Assembly: GCA_032718475.1 (NCBI GenBank)
Contig: JAUCBJ010004748.1
Span: forward strand, 1 to 28,051
Direction: 5' to 3'
Source of the DNA: Nemertoderma westbladi
Taxonomy: Eukaryota; Xenacoelomorpha; Nemertodermatida; Nemertodermatidae
DNA length: 28,051 bases
Positions 7,431 to 17,876 of the stretch are shown piece after piece. Both the position numbers and the translations under genes were made by a program. The notes below the pieces were generated by a model that saw only the letters and a list, made by a program, of their open reading frames with translations, was not told the DNA's origin and made no database searches. Position 1 is the first letter of the stretch. The number at the start of each line of letters is the position of its first letter.

Positions 7431-8625
7431 ACAATTTTTGACGAAAGATTTTTACTGCAAATAGTATAAGGTTTTGGTAGAAGGTATCGAATTTGTCAGT
7501 TGTTGGGATGGTTGGTGAATTGTAAGTCCAAGAATTAGAATTAAGAATATCATTAGAAAAACATTTTTGTTGAATTTTGAAAAGTCGTAAATTGATTGAA
7601 TGGGGTTTAGATTTATTAAAGACGCAGTGAAATGTTTGCAAAACGATGAAGGTAGGATGATGGTCAGTGTTACCAATTTTACAATGGAAAGAACCTGCAT
7701 TCGATATGTGTGAGGTGATATTGGTGATTACATGGTCTAAAAGACTTTCAGTTTTATTTACTGGATCAACTCTAGTTGCATGAGTAAGTAATTGCAAAAA
7801 TTCGTATGAGTTAAGTGTATTGATATAAGTTTGTTGAGTTGAATTTTTGAATTGTTTAAGGAGATTAATATTATAGTCGCTGGTAAGAATTACATCGAAA
7901 TTTTTATTAGAGGTGAGCGTGGGTAGTGTTTCGTCGAGCAATGAAATAAAATCATGTTCTGGAACGGAATGTGGTCTATAGATGGCGCCTATGATTACAG
8001 GTTTTGTTTTGGGATGTGAGATGCGCACCCATGAGCTTTCGACGCCCGGAATATTAAACTCGTCACAAGAACTGAATGAAGTCTAATGAATTAGAAACAT
8101 AAGTCGCTGTTCCACCGCGTTTGGATTTGCCGTACTTTCTATTATCAATAATGGGAAAATGGTATCCGTCAATTTTAACAGTATCAAGTGGTGTGTCGTC
8201 ACTAAAAAAGGTTTCTGAAAAACATAAAATGTCAAATTTGTAATTTAGAGATTTTAAAAAAATAATCACTGAATCAAAGTTGAAATTCAGGCTATAACAG
8301 TTAAGATGAAAAACAGAAAAGGAATGTTTTTTAGTGGTAGAGAATCCCTTACTAAAAGTTTCTGGAGAAAAGGGTCCTCTATCGAAAGATATATTGGTTA
8401 GGTTTCGATCGGGGTATATGTTAGAAAATGTTTGATTGGTCAGATTTGTTGGGTCAGTGTCGTTATGATGAAAATTAAGAAAAATATCGTAATCATCATC
8501 GGGAATGGTTGAGAATGGAAAAATATTGGCGCTACAATAAATGCAAAAGGCGGGCCTAGATTCGGGGTTGAAAATTGAAAAATCTAAACGGGATAAGTAC
8601 GTACCGCACTACAGATGGAAAACTA
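7420..8625 (-). pseudogene. APE-type endonuclease and PHD-finger remnant of the CR1/Jockey-like element
   Basis: From about 8620 the minus strand reads RPAFCIYCSANIFPFS, resembling the last Cys pair of the PHD-like finger at the start of such ORF2 proteins. The endonuclease follows: FSVFHLNCYSLN (motif I), FDILCFSETFF (catalytic Glu motif), KRGGTATYV, then a frameshift near 8075, IGAIYRPHS, DVILTSDYNINLL (usually GDFN; Gly is replaced by Ser), LLTHATRV ... LLDHVITN, and GNTDHHPTF (the SDHxP motif). This enzyme would nick target DNA. The frame continues into RT sequence at about 7420 across an internal deletion. The 5' end fades at 8625, so the element is 5' truncated or diverged there. Confidence 0.8.
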
Positions 8626-8639
8626 ATTTACAATTAAAA

Positions 8640-8930
8640 ATAAATTCATTTTCACTAATTACCGAATAGCAAAAGGCACTAGGGGTTGAGGGAATAGATA
8701 CAGGCAATAATGGCATACAGTATAAGGGGGATGGTAAATCTAACTACAGTATGTGTCAATGGCATACAGTATAAGGGGGATGGTAAATCTAACCACAGTA
8801 TGTGTCAATGATATACATACACATTCATGGACTGACATCATGCAGTGTGGAAATAAAATAAATGTATGAAAAAAAAATGTATCCTCTACCGGTATTACTG
8901 TCCATTTCTACCGGATAAAGTCAGTTTGAA
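8640..8930. other. Gene-free spacer containing a 49-bp tandem duplication
   Basis: No coding potential is seen. A 49-bp unit is present twice head-to-tail at 8711-8759 and 8760-8808 (TGGCATACAGTATAAGG and onward) with a single difference, so it duplicated recently. Confidence 0.8.
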
Positions 8931-9396
8931 GTGTCATAGATTAGCTTAGGCCTTGGCAAGGACAAACAAAGTTTTTTTACAGTTAGGCAACACAACATAG
9001 AAACAATAAAATATAGAGAAGCACAATCAACCAAGCAATAAAAAAAACAAGAATTCCCTAAGACAAAAAAAAATTTCAACGAGTTGCAGAATATTGAGAC
9101 GGTTCAAATCAGGGAAGATAAGCTACTCGTTGCCATCATCAGGATTAACAAGAGAGGCGAACCATGTTAATTTACACGTAAGTAGTACAGTTGGGTAGGG
9201 GTGCGCTCTAAATTAGTTAGGCAACACAACATAGAAAATGAACAGAAAAAAATATAGATAAGCACAATAAACCGAACAAGAAAAAACAATAATAATATAT
9301 TATATACACCCCCGCGCGGGTTAAATTTGAGTACAGTAAACATATTAAAATAATGCTGAACGGCAGTCAATGATTAAAATGTAAATAATATAAAAG
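8930..9396 (-). mobile_element. 3' flank of the L1-type ORF1/ORF2 retrotransposon with repeated segments
   Basis: In the minus direction after ORF2, a segment ending CTATGTTGTGTTGCCTAAC occurs at 9217-9295 and again at about 8980-9045. Between them, 9050-9165 repeats the ORF1 end and spacer found at 11083-11200: both encode FASLVNP-D--NE then stop, followed by TAGCTTATCTTCC and CTCAATATTCTGCAAC. This region therefore holds a relocated or second-copy ORF1/ORF2 junction rather than a simple 3' UTR. Confidence 0.6.
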
Positions 9397-11098
9397 TTAC
9401 TGGGAGGCGAGAGAGGTCAGCGAGGGACAGTTAGCGCAGCTGAGGGCATGATACCGGGTGACGCACGGGAGGTGGCAATATTTACAGATACAATCGGGTG
9501 AGAGGGGATGGAATGGTGTTGCGTTTCCACATATGAGATGGTGGAAGCCATGGGCGGTGGCTCGGGTCACGTGGTGTCGGTTTCTTTGTCCGGCCATTTT
9601 CCAGAACGAACTGGAAAAGCCGGGGCCATCTCTATACGATTCCGCATTGAAGTTCTCGTCGCGTTCACGCCAGAAGTCCTGGTATCTCGTAATTACATCA
9701 GCCGGGAAGAAGTTCGGATGTTTGGAAATTACAGTCGCCATAAATGGTTTTTCTTTAACTAAAGGAGGCCGATGTATGAAGAGAGACCATTCTTTTTATG
9801 TGGGTATTCTTTATTTTATCTAATTCTTTGAGGTTCGCTAAGGTGAGGTATTTGCCGATACTGGTTATAAGGTAGAGTGCTGCAGGAGCCAATTTCATAT
9901 TGAATATTTGTATGCCAGTTTCGATGGAGAGCAGGGGTAGATGGTTGAGGGATCCGATAATAGAATAAGCGCTTATTTTCTTTTGTTGAATGTGTTCGGA
10001 GAAGAAGAGGGATGGCTGGAGGATTAGACCGAGATATTCGTAGTGGTTTACTATTTCTAGAGGTGTTCCGTTGTAGTGGAATTTGTCAGCACGGGCTAGG
10101 CGCCCGGCTTTGCAGAATTTCATTATATTTGTTTTCTTTAAGTTGATGGTCATTCCGTTTAATATGCACCAGTCGTGTAGAACGTCGAGGGCGGGTTGGA
10201 GTTCCTCTTGGTCGTCGGAGTACAGGACGAGGTCGTCGGCGTAGAAAATAAGTTTGACAACTCGGCAGACACTTAATACCGTGTGGGCGAGATCGGTGAT
10301 AAATATAATGAAACAAGTTGGAGATAGGCAGTCGCCTTGCAGTATTCCACGGAGTTGCTTTATGACGTTAGTTAGCCATAGGCCGTCGTAGATTCGAATC
10401 GAGTTGTCTAGGATATATTTTATTATGTCGTATGTTTTCCCTTTAATTCCGATGTTATATATCTTGTAGAGGAGAACTGCTCTTCTTACTAAGTCGAATG
10501 CTTTCCAGAAGTCCACGAAAGCAGCGAACACGAATTGTTTGCCGTTTCCGGGGCGCCGGAACGATGAAGAGATGTCGGAGAGGAGTTTCTCTACTGCCTG
10601 GCGAGTGGATCTCCCTGGTAGAAATCCGTATTGAACATCAGGGATTAGGTGTATTACGTGTTGTATTATACGCTTGTTTTGTATCGAAGTAAATATCTTT
10701 AAGAGAACCGATAGTAGGGCAATTCCTCTGTAATTATCGGGATTTGTTACTGCTCCTTTGCCTTTGTAGAGTATTTTTATTATACTCTGTTTCCATAGCG
10801 ATGGCATTCTCCCTAGGTTTAAGCACACGTTAAATAATAGAGTTAGAGTAACTAATATAAACGGGGCTGCGCTCTTTAAATGTTTGTAAAATAAACGGTC
10901 GGGGCCGCATGTTTTATTGTTGGAGGAGTCGTGCAAGGCGCTAGAGACTTCCTCTGCGGAGATGGGCTCATTGAACAATTCTGCTGAGGCTTTCTCATTG
11001 GCCGATGAGTTTGGGACAAATGGGCAGTCAGGGGGAGTATTGGGGTTGCCAACGAGGTTAGAGAAATGGGATTCCAGCAAGAAAAAACAATTCCCTAG
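9397..11098 (-). pseudogene. ORF2 reverse transcriptase lacking its endonuclease, one frameshift
   Basis: A 441-codon minus-strand frame (11080-9755) has the whole RT domain: TCGPDRLFYKHLKSA (motif 1), NPDNYRGIALLSVLLKIF (motif 2), FAAFVDFWKAFD (motif A), RGILQGDCLSPTCFIIFITD (motif B), IFYADDLVLYS (motif C, intact), GMTINLKKTNIMKF (motif D) and YEYLGLIL (motif E). A frameshift near 9765 leads to the C-terminal frame 9741-9397, with CICKYCHLPC ... RYHALSC, a C-terminal Cys/His knuckle typical of non-LTR elements. No endonuclease precedes the RT: ORF1 spacer sequence joins directly at about 11085, so the endonuclease was deleted. The long open frame suggests relatively recent activity. Clade not assigned. 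Confidence 0.85.
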
Positions 11099-11960
11099 AA
11101 AAAAATTGCAATGTTGCAGAATATTGAGACAAAACTAAACACGGAAGATAAGCTACTCGTTGCTGTCCTCGGGATTAACAAGGGAGGCGAACCTGTTGTT
11201 AGGTATGAGGTCAATTGAGCGTAATTGCGATAAGGAGCCGCGACGCGTTTGAACCCTGGAGGTTCTTAACTTAAGGACCTATTCTAGGGCTACCAAATCA
11301 GTGTGGTTGGTAATCGATTCCGGTTTCCCACCTTTCGTAATACAAATACAAACATTACCGTTGTAGGAGTAGGCTGAACCCAGGTTGAATTTATTTTTTA
11401 TCTTAGTTTCAGCACGAAGTAGATCCGCGCGAAGAGGAGTTAAATGGTCGGTTACGTACACATGGTCCGGAAAGAAGCTTCTCTTTGTCCGCCAAGACAG
11501 TATAGCGATGAGAGTGACCCAAGAATTTAACGATAATAGGGCGAGTGCCATGGCCCCTCTTAGCTGGACCATGGCGATGGAAAACATCGATAGACTCAGA
11601 CTTTATGCCTAATTCGCTCAGCATGTTGTTAACTTCTGTTCGATCATATAAAGAGGGGGAGAATTCTGGAAAACCATGAAAGAGAAGGGAGTTCCGGTGG
11701 TTATATTGTTCGCGGTCGTCACATGAGAGTTTTAAATTTGTAAGTTTGTCGCGCAGAGATTTATTATCATGTTCAATTGAAGTAACGTGAGATCCGAGAT
11801 TGTTGCTGATCGAATCGAGTTTCTCGTGTATAGAGCTCATTTCCTTGGATAGGGTATCAAGGATTGCCTCGATTTTGATTAGTCTGTGGGTGGCGCCATA
11901 GAAGATTGCTGGTCTTGATCGTCTGATCGTTAAGTGCGTTGATGGAACGTTGAACCGTCA
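11099..11960 (-). pseudogene. L1-type ORF1 protein (coiled coil, RRM-like, C-terminal domain), broken
   Basis: In order on the minus strand: an N-terminal coiled coil (IHEKLDSISNNLGSHVTSIE and following heptads), then REQYNHRNSLLFHGFPE and a block with HRHGPAKRGHGTRPIIVKFL (RRM-like core), then VYVTDHLTPLRADLLRA with KFNLGSAYSYNGNV (C-terminal nucleic-acid-binding domain). This is the layout of L1-family ORF1 proteins, which coat the element RNA. A frameshift near 11470 separates the frames 11840-11409 and 11587-11279. An in-frame TAG at 11279-11281 precedes a further 41 codons ending FASLVNPEDSNE at 11153, which look genuine because the same ending occurs at 9120-9165. The N-terminus near 11950 is uncertain. 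Confidence 0.75.
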
Positions 11961-12042
11961 CTCAAGTCATCATTTTTTCAGTTCTTCCCACCCCCTCCCT
12001 GCCCCACTTCCCACCCCCATTACTATCAGTGCGGTACAAGCC

Positions 12043-13100
12043 TTAACCCTATTACCACTGGGGTGTTTAGACCATTAGCAGCACTGGCGAGGGGTCGATT
12101 CGGCCCCCCGCTGTATTTTTGTAATTATCCAATAAAATCCTACGACATTTGGGCTGTAAATGAAAAAATTATCGAAGAACATTTTCAAATCCAAAAAAAT
12201 GAAAATTTTATAAGTTGGGTATAATAATTTTCATGAAAAATAGAAGTAGTCCCAGGACAAAATATACATTTTTTTGATATTCTAAAAACTGATAGTGTGG
12301 CATTGCTGGCTAGCATTAGTAGGTTTTTCACTTCAAATTGAACTGGATGCTATTTTTCGCGCACATAAGAAGTGGGCGTGGCACTTCAAATTTTGAAAAA
12401 TACGATATTCGGAAAATACCCCCATCTTTTGATTTCAACGTATTTTTATATGTTTTCTGGACCGCTGAATTGATTGAAAATATTATCGAAGCCTGAAGAC
12501 TTAGTGGATCGTCCTTTTTGGAGCACCAAAATTAGGGTGTGGCACTTCAAATATTGAAAAATACGAGATTCGGAATATAAACCAAAGTTGAGATTTCAAC
12601 GCACATTTATAGGTTTTCTGGACCGCTGAATCAATTGCAAAGTATTATAGAAGCCTGAAGACTGAGTGGTTCGGCACTTTTTGGTGCACCAAAATTAGGG
12701 AGTGTCACTTATTCAAATTTTGAAAAGTACCGCGCCCTAATTGTGGTGTACCAATAATGACGTACCACTAAGACTTGAAGCTTCAATATTACTTTCAATC
12801 GATTCAGCGGTCCAGATAACCTATAAAAATGGGTTGAAATGAAAACCTTGTGGTATTTTCTGAATATCGTAATTTGAAAATTTGAAGTAAGCCTACTTAC
12901 CACGCCCTAATTTTTGGTGCACCAAAAATGATGTACCACTAAGAATTGAGTCTTCTATATTACTTTCAATCGATTAAGCGGGCCAGAAAACCCATAAAAA
13001 TGCGTTGAAATCGAAACTTCGGAGTATTTAACGAAAATTGCAATTTTGAAAAGTTGAAGTGCCATGACCTAATTTTAGTGCACCAAAAATGACGTACCAC
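12043..13100. mobile_element. Second piggyBac-like element, left end only, with inverted internal repeats
   Basis: TTAA at 12043-12046 is followed by CCCTATTACCACTGGGGTG, closely matching the right-end inverted repeat of the element at 434-1638. The inside resembles that element too: an imperfect GGGGTCGATTCGGCCCC palindrome near 12095, GTTTTCTGGACCGCTGAA words and a GGTGCACC core. I could not find the expected right end (GGG-TTAA) before 14000, so it is truncated or diverged. No transposase is encoded. Confidence 0.5.
12372..13092. repeat. Four ~170-bp units, two forward then two inverted
   Basis: Units at about 12372-12535 and 12536-12702 read GTGGCACTTCAAAT, then GATTTCAACG, then TTTTCTGGACCGCTGAA, then GAAGCCTGAAGAC, then GCACCAAAATTAGG. 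Units at about 12733-12902 and 12903-13092 carry the same words as reverse complements. The result is a tail-to-tail palindrome with ~340-bp arms centred near 12715. A perfect 18-bp palindrome, TTTTTGGTGCACCAAAAA, lies at 12911-12928. Divergence between units makes hairpin formation imperfect. Confidence 0.75.
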
Positions 13101-14807
13101 ATCCCTTACATACTTATATAGAGTAGTGAATGCTCGTTGGTAATGCTGATGGTAACTTTGTTCCCTAAAACGAACTTCGTATGACCACTAGAACTGGAGA
13201 TTATACATTTTGAAGATTTCCGATAACCGATAAGTCTATTCCGTGTAATCCCGCAAAGACCGTGAGTCGCTTATTCGAGTCCCGTCTTCATTCCGGAGAA
13301 TTGAAGTTGTCTTATAAACTGACAAGTAGGTCCAATAATCATAAAAAAATACCTTATAAATTAAAATTTTGTGCTCTTTCTCGTGGAGACAACCAATTGG
13401 CACCACTGAGCACAGAAATTTGCAGAAATTGAATGCAAACTACATCGCCTTTACCGATATCGCGATATATCGGAGCCAGTATCTTCTATCCATGATATCT
13501 CGAAAACTAAGCAAGATATGTGAAAACGGTTTCCATATCTGGATTCAGCATGAAATTCTGCATCAGATAGGATATGTTTCAAAAATTCTACTTTTTGGTC
13601 AGAAAATGCGCGAAAAACAGAGTACAATGTATAGTGATAGATATTAATCCTTAGGGATATATGAGGCATCACAATATATCATTTAGGGATATACATATGT
13701 ATCAGTTAAGAGAAGTACTGAAATGTTGAAGTCTTTGGATTCTGGGCGGATTGAAACGAGGTTACTTGTTGAACATAACCGATTCAATACAGTTGATGGG
13801 TCCTCTAGGGACACTGATATTATCTTGAAAGTTGACCATATGAAGAGTGCCTATGTTGAAGTAATAAGGATTGTTCTCAAATACTAGTCCTAAACAAATT
13901 ATCTGAAAAAGATGCTTTCCATTACAAATGAATCCATCCGACATGATTACAGATGATATAACAGTGATTTGATTTATCAAATGTCAAATATCAAAAAAAT
14001 TTCCAAATATATCAGCCGAGATCCTATACTGTAGGCCTCAAGAATCTTAAACATAGTGGGCGGGAAACAGAATCGATGATCGTGAAGAAATATACAAAGA
14101 TGCAAAATTCAACCCGCTCCAGTGGAAAATCAAGGCAAATAGAACTGATTATGATCAAAAATAAAACTATGACCTTTGCCATTGACTCTCATATATTTAG
14201 TGATTTAAATTTCACACGATAGAACTCGTAGAGCACACCAAATTAAGTAAGTATATAAACCTAAAAACTGCAGTATACCAAATAATTAAGTAAGGGCCTA
14301 ACAGTTGTAAAAATTACGCAAAAATAGGGCACAAAATGCACATAATTAATGATGAGAAAAAACCTATTATGGTAAACCATGAATCATACTCATAAATCAT
14401 AATCAGTTGATATAAGCTTCAGCTTCGTCCTGATACAGGGAATATGTAAAAATATCAATTTACGAACGCCCGTACAATTATTCCATCGAATTTTCTTGTT
14501 TTGTTGAATTATAGACTACCAAATGATGGCATTGAAAAATAACGTTTAAGATCCAACTTGTAAAACAATAACTAATGTATAATAATTTCAAAAGTATTAA
14601 CATTTCAGTATGTACCGTTCGTACCGGTAATGCATGTAAAATTCAAAAATATCATTTCATATAATAATTAGAAAAAGTAAATTATGTGAAACAATAATAC
14701 AGAAATAAATTGAAACGAGGTGATAAATATACAATTAATTATTGAAAACCAGCAAAGAAATGTAAGAAAGAAGAAAAATGAAAAATTATTTCATTTTGTC
14801 AAAGCAA
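13101..14807. other. AT-rich region with no supported gene
   Basis: Frames at 13369-13647 and its reverse complement are short, rich in rare codons, and resemble no protein I know. No tRNA, splice pattern or transposon end was recognised. The region may be old intergenic DNA. Confidence 0.5.
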
Positions 14808-14830
14808 CCCCCCCCCCCCCCCCCCCCCCC
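14808..14830 (+). repeat. 23-base C homopolymer
   Basis: An uninterrupted run of 23 C lies 57 bp before the start of the 13-bp satellite. Confidence 0.95.
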
Positions 14831-14887
14831 ATTGACCCAGACATTGATAGGTTTACGCCATTCAAACTGGCATGATGATTTTGTGTC

Positions 14888-17093
14888 GTATAGCGAACCA
14901 GTATAACGATCCAGTATAGCGAACTGGTAAAGCGATCCGGTATAGCAATCCAGTATAACCAACTGGTATAGCGAACCAGTATAACGATCCAGTATAGCGA
15001 ACTGGAAAAGCGATCCGGTATAGCAATCCAGTATAACCAACTGGTATAGCGAACCAGTATAACGATCCAGTACAGCGAACTGGTAAAGCGATCCGGTATA
15101 GCAATCCAGTATAACCAAATGGTATAGCGAACCAGTATAACGATCCAGTATAGCGAACTGGTATAGCGATCCAGTATAGCAATCCAGTATAACCAACTGG
15201 TATAGCGAACCAGTATAACCAACTGGTATAGCGAACCAGTATAACGATCCAGTATAGCGATCCGGTATAGCAATCCAGTATATCCAACCGGTATAGCAAT
15301 CCAGTATAACCAACTGGTATAGCGAACCAGTATAACGATCCAGTATAGCGAACTGGAAAAGCGATCCGGTATAGCAATCCAGTATAACCAAATGGTATAG
15401 CGAACCAGTATAACGATCCAGTATAGCGAACTGGTATAGCGATCCAGTATAGCAATCCAGTATAACCAACTGGTATAGCGAACCAGTATAACGATCCAGT
15501 ATAGCGAACTGGTATAGCAATCCAGTATATCCAACCGGTATAGCGAACCAGTATAACGATCCAGTATAGCGAACTGGTAAAGCGATCCGGTATAGCAATC
15601 CAGTATAACCAACTGGTATAGCGAACCAGTATAACGATCCAGTATAGCGAACTGGTATAGCGATCCGGTATAGCGAACCAGTATAACGATCCAGTATAGC
15701 GAACTGGTATAGCGATCCGGTATAGCAATCCAGTATAACCAACCGGTATAGCGAACCAGTAGAACGATCCGGTATAGCGAACCAGTATAACGATCCAGTA
15801 TAGCGAACTGGTATAGCGATCCGGTATAGCAATCCAGTATATCCAACCGGTATAGCAATCCAGTATAACCAACTGGTATAGCGAACCAGTATAACGATCC
15901 AGTATAGCGAACTGGTATAGCAATCCAGTATATCCAACCGGTATAGCAATCCAGTATAACAAACTGGTATAGCGAACCAGTATAACGATCCAGTATAGCG
16001 AACTGGTATAGCAATCCAGTATATCCAACCGGTATAGCGAACCAGTATAACGATCCAGTATAGCGAACTGGTAAAGCGATCCGGTATAGCAATCCAGTAT
16101 AACCAACTGGTATAGCGAACCAGTATAACGATCCAGTATAGCGAACTGGTATAGCGATCCGGTATAGCAATCCAGTATAACCAACTGGTATAGCGAACCA
16201 GTATAACGATCAAGTATAGCGAACTGGAAAAGCGATCCGGTATAGCAATCCAGTATATCCAACCGGTATAGCAATCCAGTATAACCAACTGGTATAGCGA
16301 ACCAGTATAACGATCCAGTATAGCGAACTGGTATAGCGATCCGGTATAGCAATCCAGTATATCCAACCGGTATAGCGAACCAGTAAAACGATCCGGTATA
16401 GCAATCCAGTATATCCAACCGGTATAGCAATCCAGTATAACCAACTGGTATAGCGAACCAGTATAACGATCCAGTATAGCGAACTGGTAAAGCGATGCGG
16501 TATAGCAATCAAGTATAACCAACTGGTATAGCGATCCGGTATAGCAATCCAGTATAGCGAACTGGTATAGCGATCCGGTATAGCAATCCAGTATATCCAA
16601 CCGGTATAGCAATCCAGTATAACCAACTGGTATAGCGAACCAGTATAACGATCCAGTATAGCGAACTGGTATAGCGATCCGGTATAGCAATCCAGTATAT
16701 CCAACCGGTATAGCGAACCAGTATAACGATCCAGTATAGCGAACTGGTATAGCGATCCGGTATAGCAATCCAGTATATCCAACCGGTATAGCAATCCAGT
16801 ATAACCAACTGGTATAGCGAACCAGTATAACGATCCAGTATAGCGAACTGGTAAAGCGATCCGGTATAGCAATCAAGTATAACCAACTGGTATAGCGAAC
16901 CAGTGTAACGATCCAGTATAGCGAACTGGTATAGCGATCCGGTATAGCAATCCAGTATATCCAACCGGTATAGCAATCCAGTATAACCAACTGGTATAGC
17001 GAACCAGTATAACGATCCAGTATAGCGAACTGGTAAAGCGATCCGGTATAGCAATCAAGTATAACCAACTGGTATAGCGATCCGGTATAGCAA
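14888..17093 (+). repeat. Satellite of 13-bp monomers in ~78-bp higher-order units
   Basis: The array is built from 13-bp monomers beginning GTATA. The main types are GTATAGCGAACCA, GTATAACGATCCA, GTATAGCGAACTG, GTATAGCGATCCG, GTATAGCAATCCA and GTATAACCAACTG, usually in that order (78 bp). Optional insertion of GTATATCCAACCG, often with another GTATAGCAATCCA, gives 91- or 104-bp variants. About 170 monomers are present here. Because 13 is not a multiple of three and no monomer combination creates stops on the minus strand, all three minus frames stay open for hundreds of codons (up to 805). The encoded YTGSLY-type 13-residue repeat is a by-product, not a gene. The array resumes after a SINE at 17366. 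Confidence 0.95.
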
Positions 17094-17362
17094 TAATAAT
17101 AATAATAATAATAATAATATTGGTTATTTATATAGCGCTTTTCTACGCTCAGCATACTCAAAGCGCTTTTATTATCATTACCCCAGCAAAGCCAGGTTCC
17201 CATTATACCGCTGGGTTGACGTAGGCACTAATGTCTAAAGTGTCTTGCCTAGGGACACAACAGTGCGAAATTTCTACAGCCTTTAGTCAGATTCGAACCT
17301 GCGCCACCAAACACTATTGCGTAAGCAGTTCAGGCGCCGTATCCACTCGGACACTGCGACAC
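17091..17362 (-). mobile_element. tRNA-derived SINE inserted in the satellite
   Basis: The minus strand starts near 17362 with GTGTCCGAGTGGATACGG (A box of a Ser/Leu-type tRNA, 17341-17353 region) and has GGTTCGAATCT (B box, 17289-17300), spaced as in a tRNA with a long variable arm. The body has GTGTCCCTAGGCAAGACAC. The tail reads AAAGCGCTTTGAG, then GCGCTATATAAATAACC, then an ATT repeat (17091-17117). Elements with this tail are widespread in marine invertebrates (recalled knowledge). RNA polymerase III would transcribe such an element from the A and B boxes. It interrupts a GTATAGCAATCCA monomer, leaving GCAAT on both sides as the likely target duplication. Confidence 0.8.
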
Positions 17363-17365
17363 TGC

Positions 17366-17876
17366 AATCCAGTATAGCGAACTGGTATAGCGATCCGGTA
17401 TAGCAATCCAGTATATCCAACCGGTATAGCAATCCAGTATAACCAACTGGTATAGCGAACCAGTATAACGATCCAGTATAGCGAACTGGTATAGCGATCC
17501 GGTATAGCAATCCAGTATATCCAACCGGTATAGCGAACCAGTATAACGATCCAGTATAGCGAACTGGTATAGCGATCCGGTATAGCAATCCAGTATAACC
17601 AACTGGTATAGCGAACCAGTATAACGATCCAGTATAGCGAACTGGTATAGCGATCCGGTATAGCAATCCAGTATAACCAACTGGTATAGCGAACCAGTAT
17701 AGCGATCCAGAATAGCGAACTGGTAAAGCGATCCGGTATAGCAATCCAGTATAACCAACTGGTAGAGAGATCTGGCATCGCAAACTGGTATAGCGAACCA
17801 GTTTAGCGATCCAGTATAGCGAACTGGTATAGTGATTACTAGTGAACCGGTATATCGAACCAGTATAGCAACCGGT
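17366..17876 (+). repeat. Satellite continuation with degenerate right edge
   Basis: The same 13-bp monomers resume in register immediately after the SINE and keep their higher-order order to about 17760. From 17760 to 17876 monomers become irregular (GGTAGAGAGATCTGG, GTTTAGCGATCCA, GTGATTACTAGTGAACC). Higher divergence at an array edge is usual where unequal exchange is rare. The open minus frames at 17283-17920 are by-products. Confidence 0.9.

Larger units (their letters stand above)
2326..8625 (-). mobile_element. CR1/Jockey-group non-LTR retrotransposon, split by two insertions
   Basis: Minus-strand pieces occur in the exact order expected of one element: PHD-finger remnant and APE endonuclease (about 8620-7430), reverse transcriptase core (7420-6725), middle thumb (about 4285-4080) and thumb/C-terminus (2772-2326). 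The gaps hold unrelated insertions at 4274-6724 and 2758-4088. At the second gap, the frame on one side continues into the other with no base lost once the insert and one copy of a 9-bp duplication are set aside. The copy also has frameshifts, an internal deletion near 7420 and a duplication at 6816-6885, so it is dead. The clade call is by motif reading only; L2 or related clades remain possible. Confidence 0.75.

Noticed and set aside
9458-9823. 121-codon plus-strand frame
   Set aside because: It is antisense to the ORF2 C-terminal region, which has recognisable RT and Cys/His motifs.
13369-13672. 92-codon plus and 73-codon minus overlapping frames
   Set aside because: Opposite-strand overlap in AT-rich DNA with no motifs; expected by chance at this length.
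14786-17203. An 805-codon minus-strand frame, with 548-, 459- and 220-codon frames in other phases, encoding tyrosine-rich repeats
   Set aside because: All three frames are open across the same DNA because the 13-bp monomers contain no stop in any phase. The protein simply restates the satellite, and no signal peptide, domain or codon preference supports a gene.
17281-17362. Possible tRNA-Ser or tRNA-Leu gene
   Set aside because: A and B boxes are present, but there is no convincing acceptor stem, and the sequence continues into a SINE body and tail.
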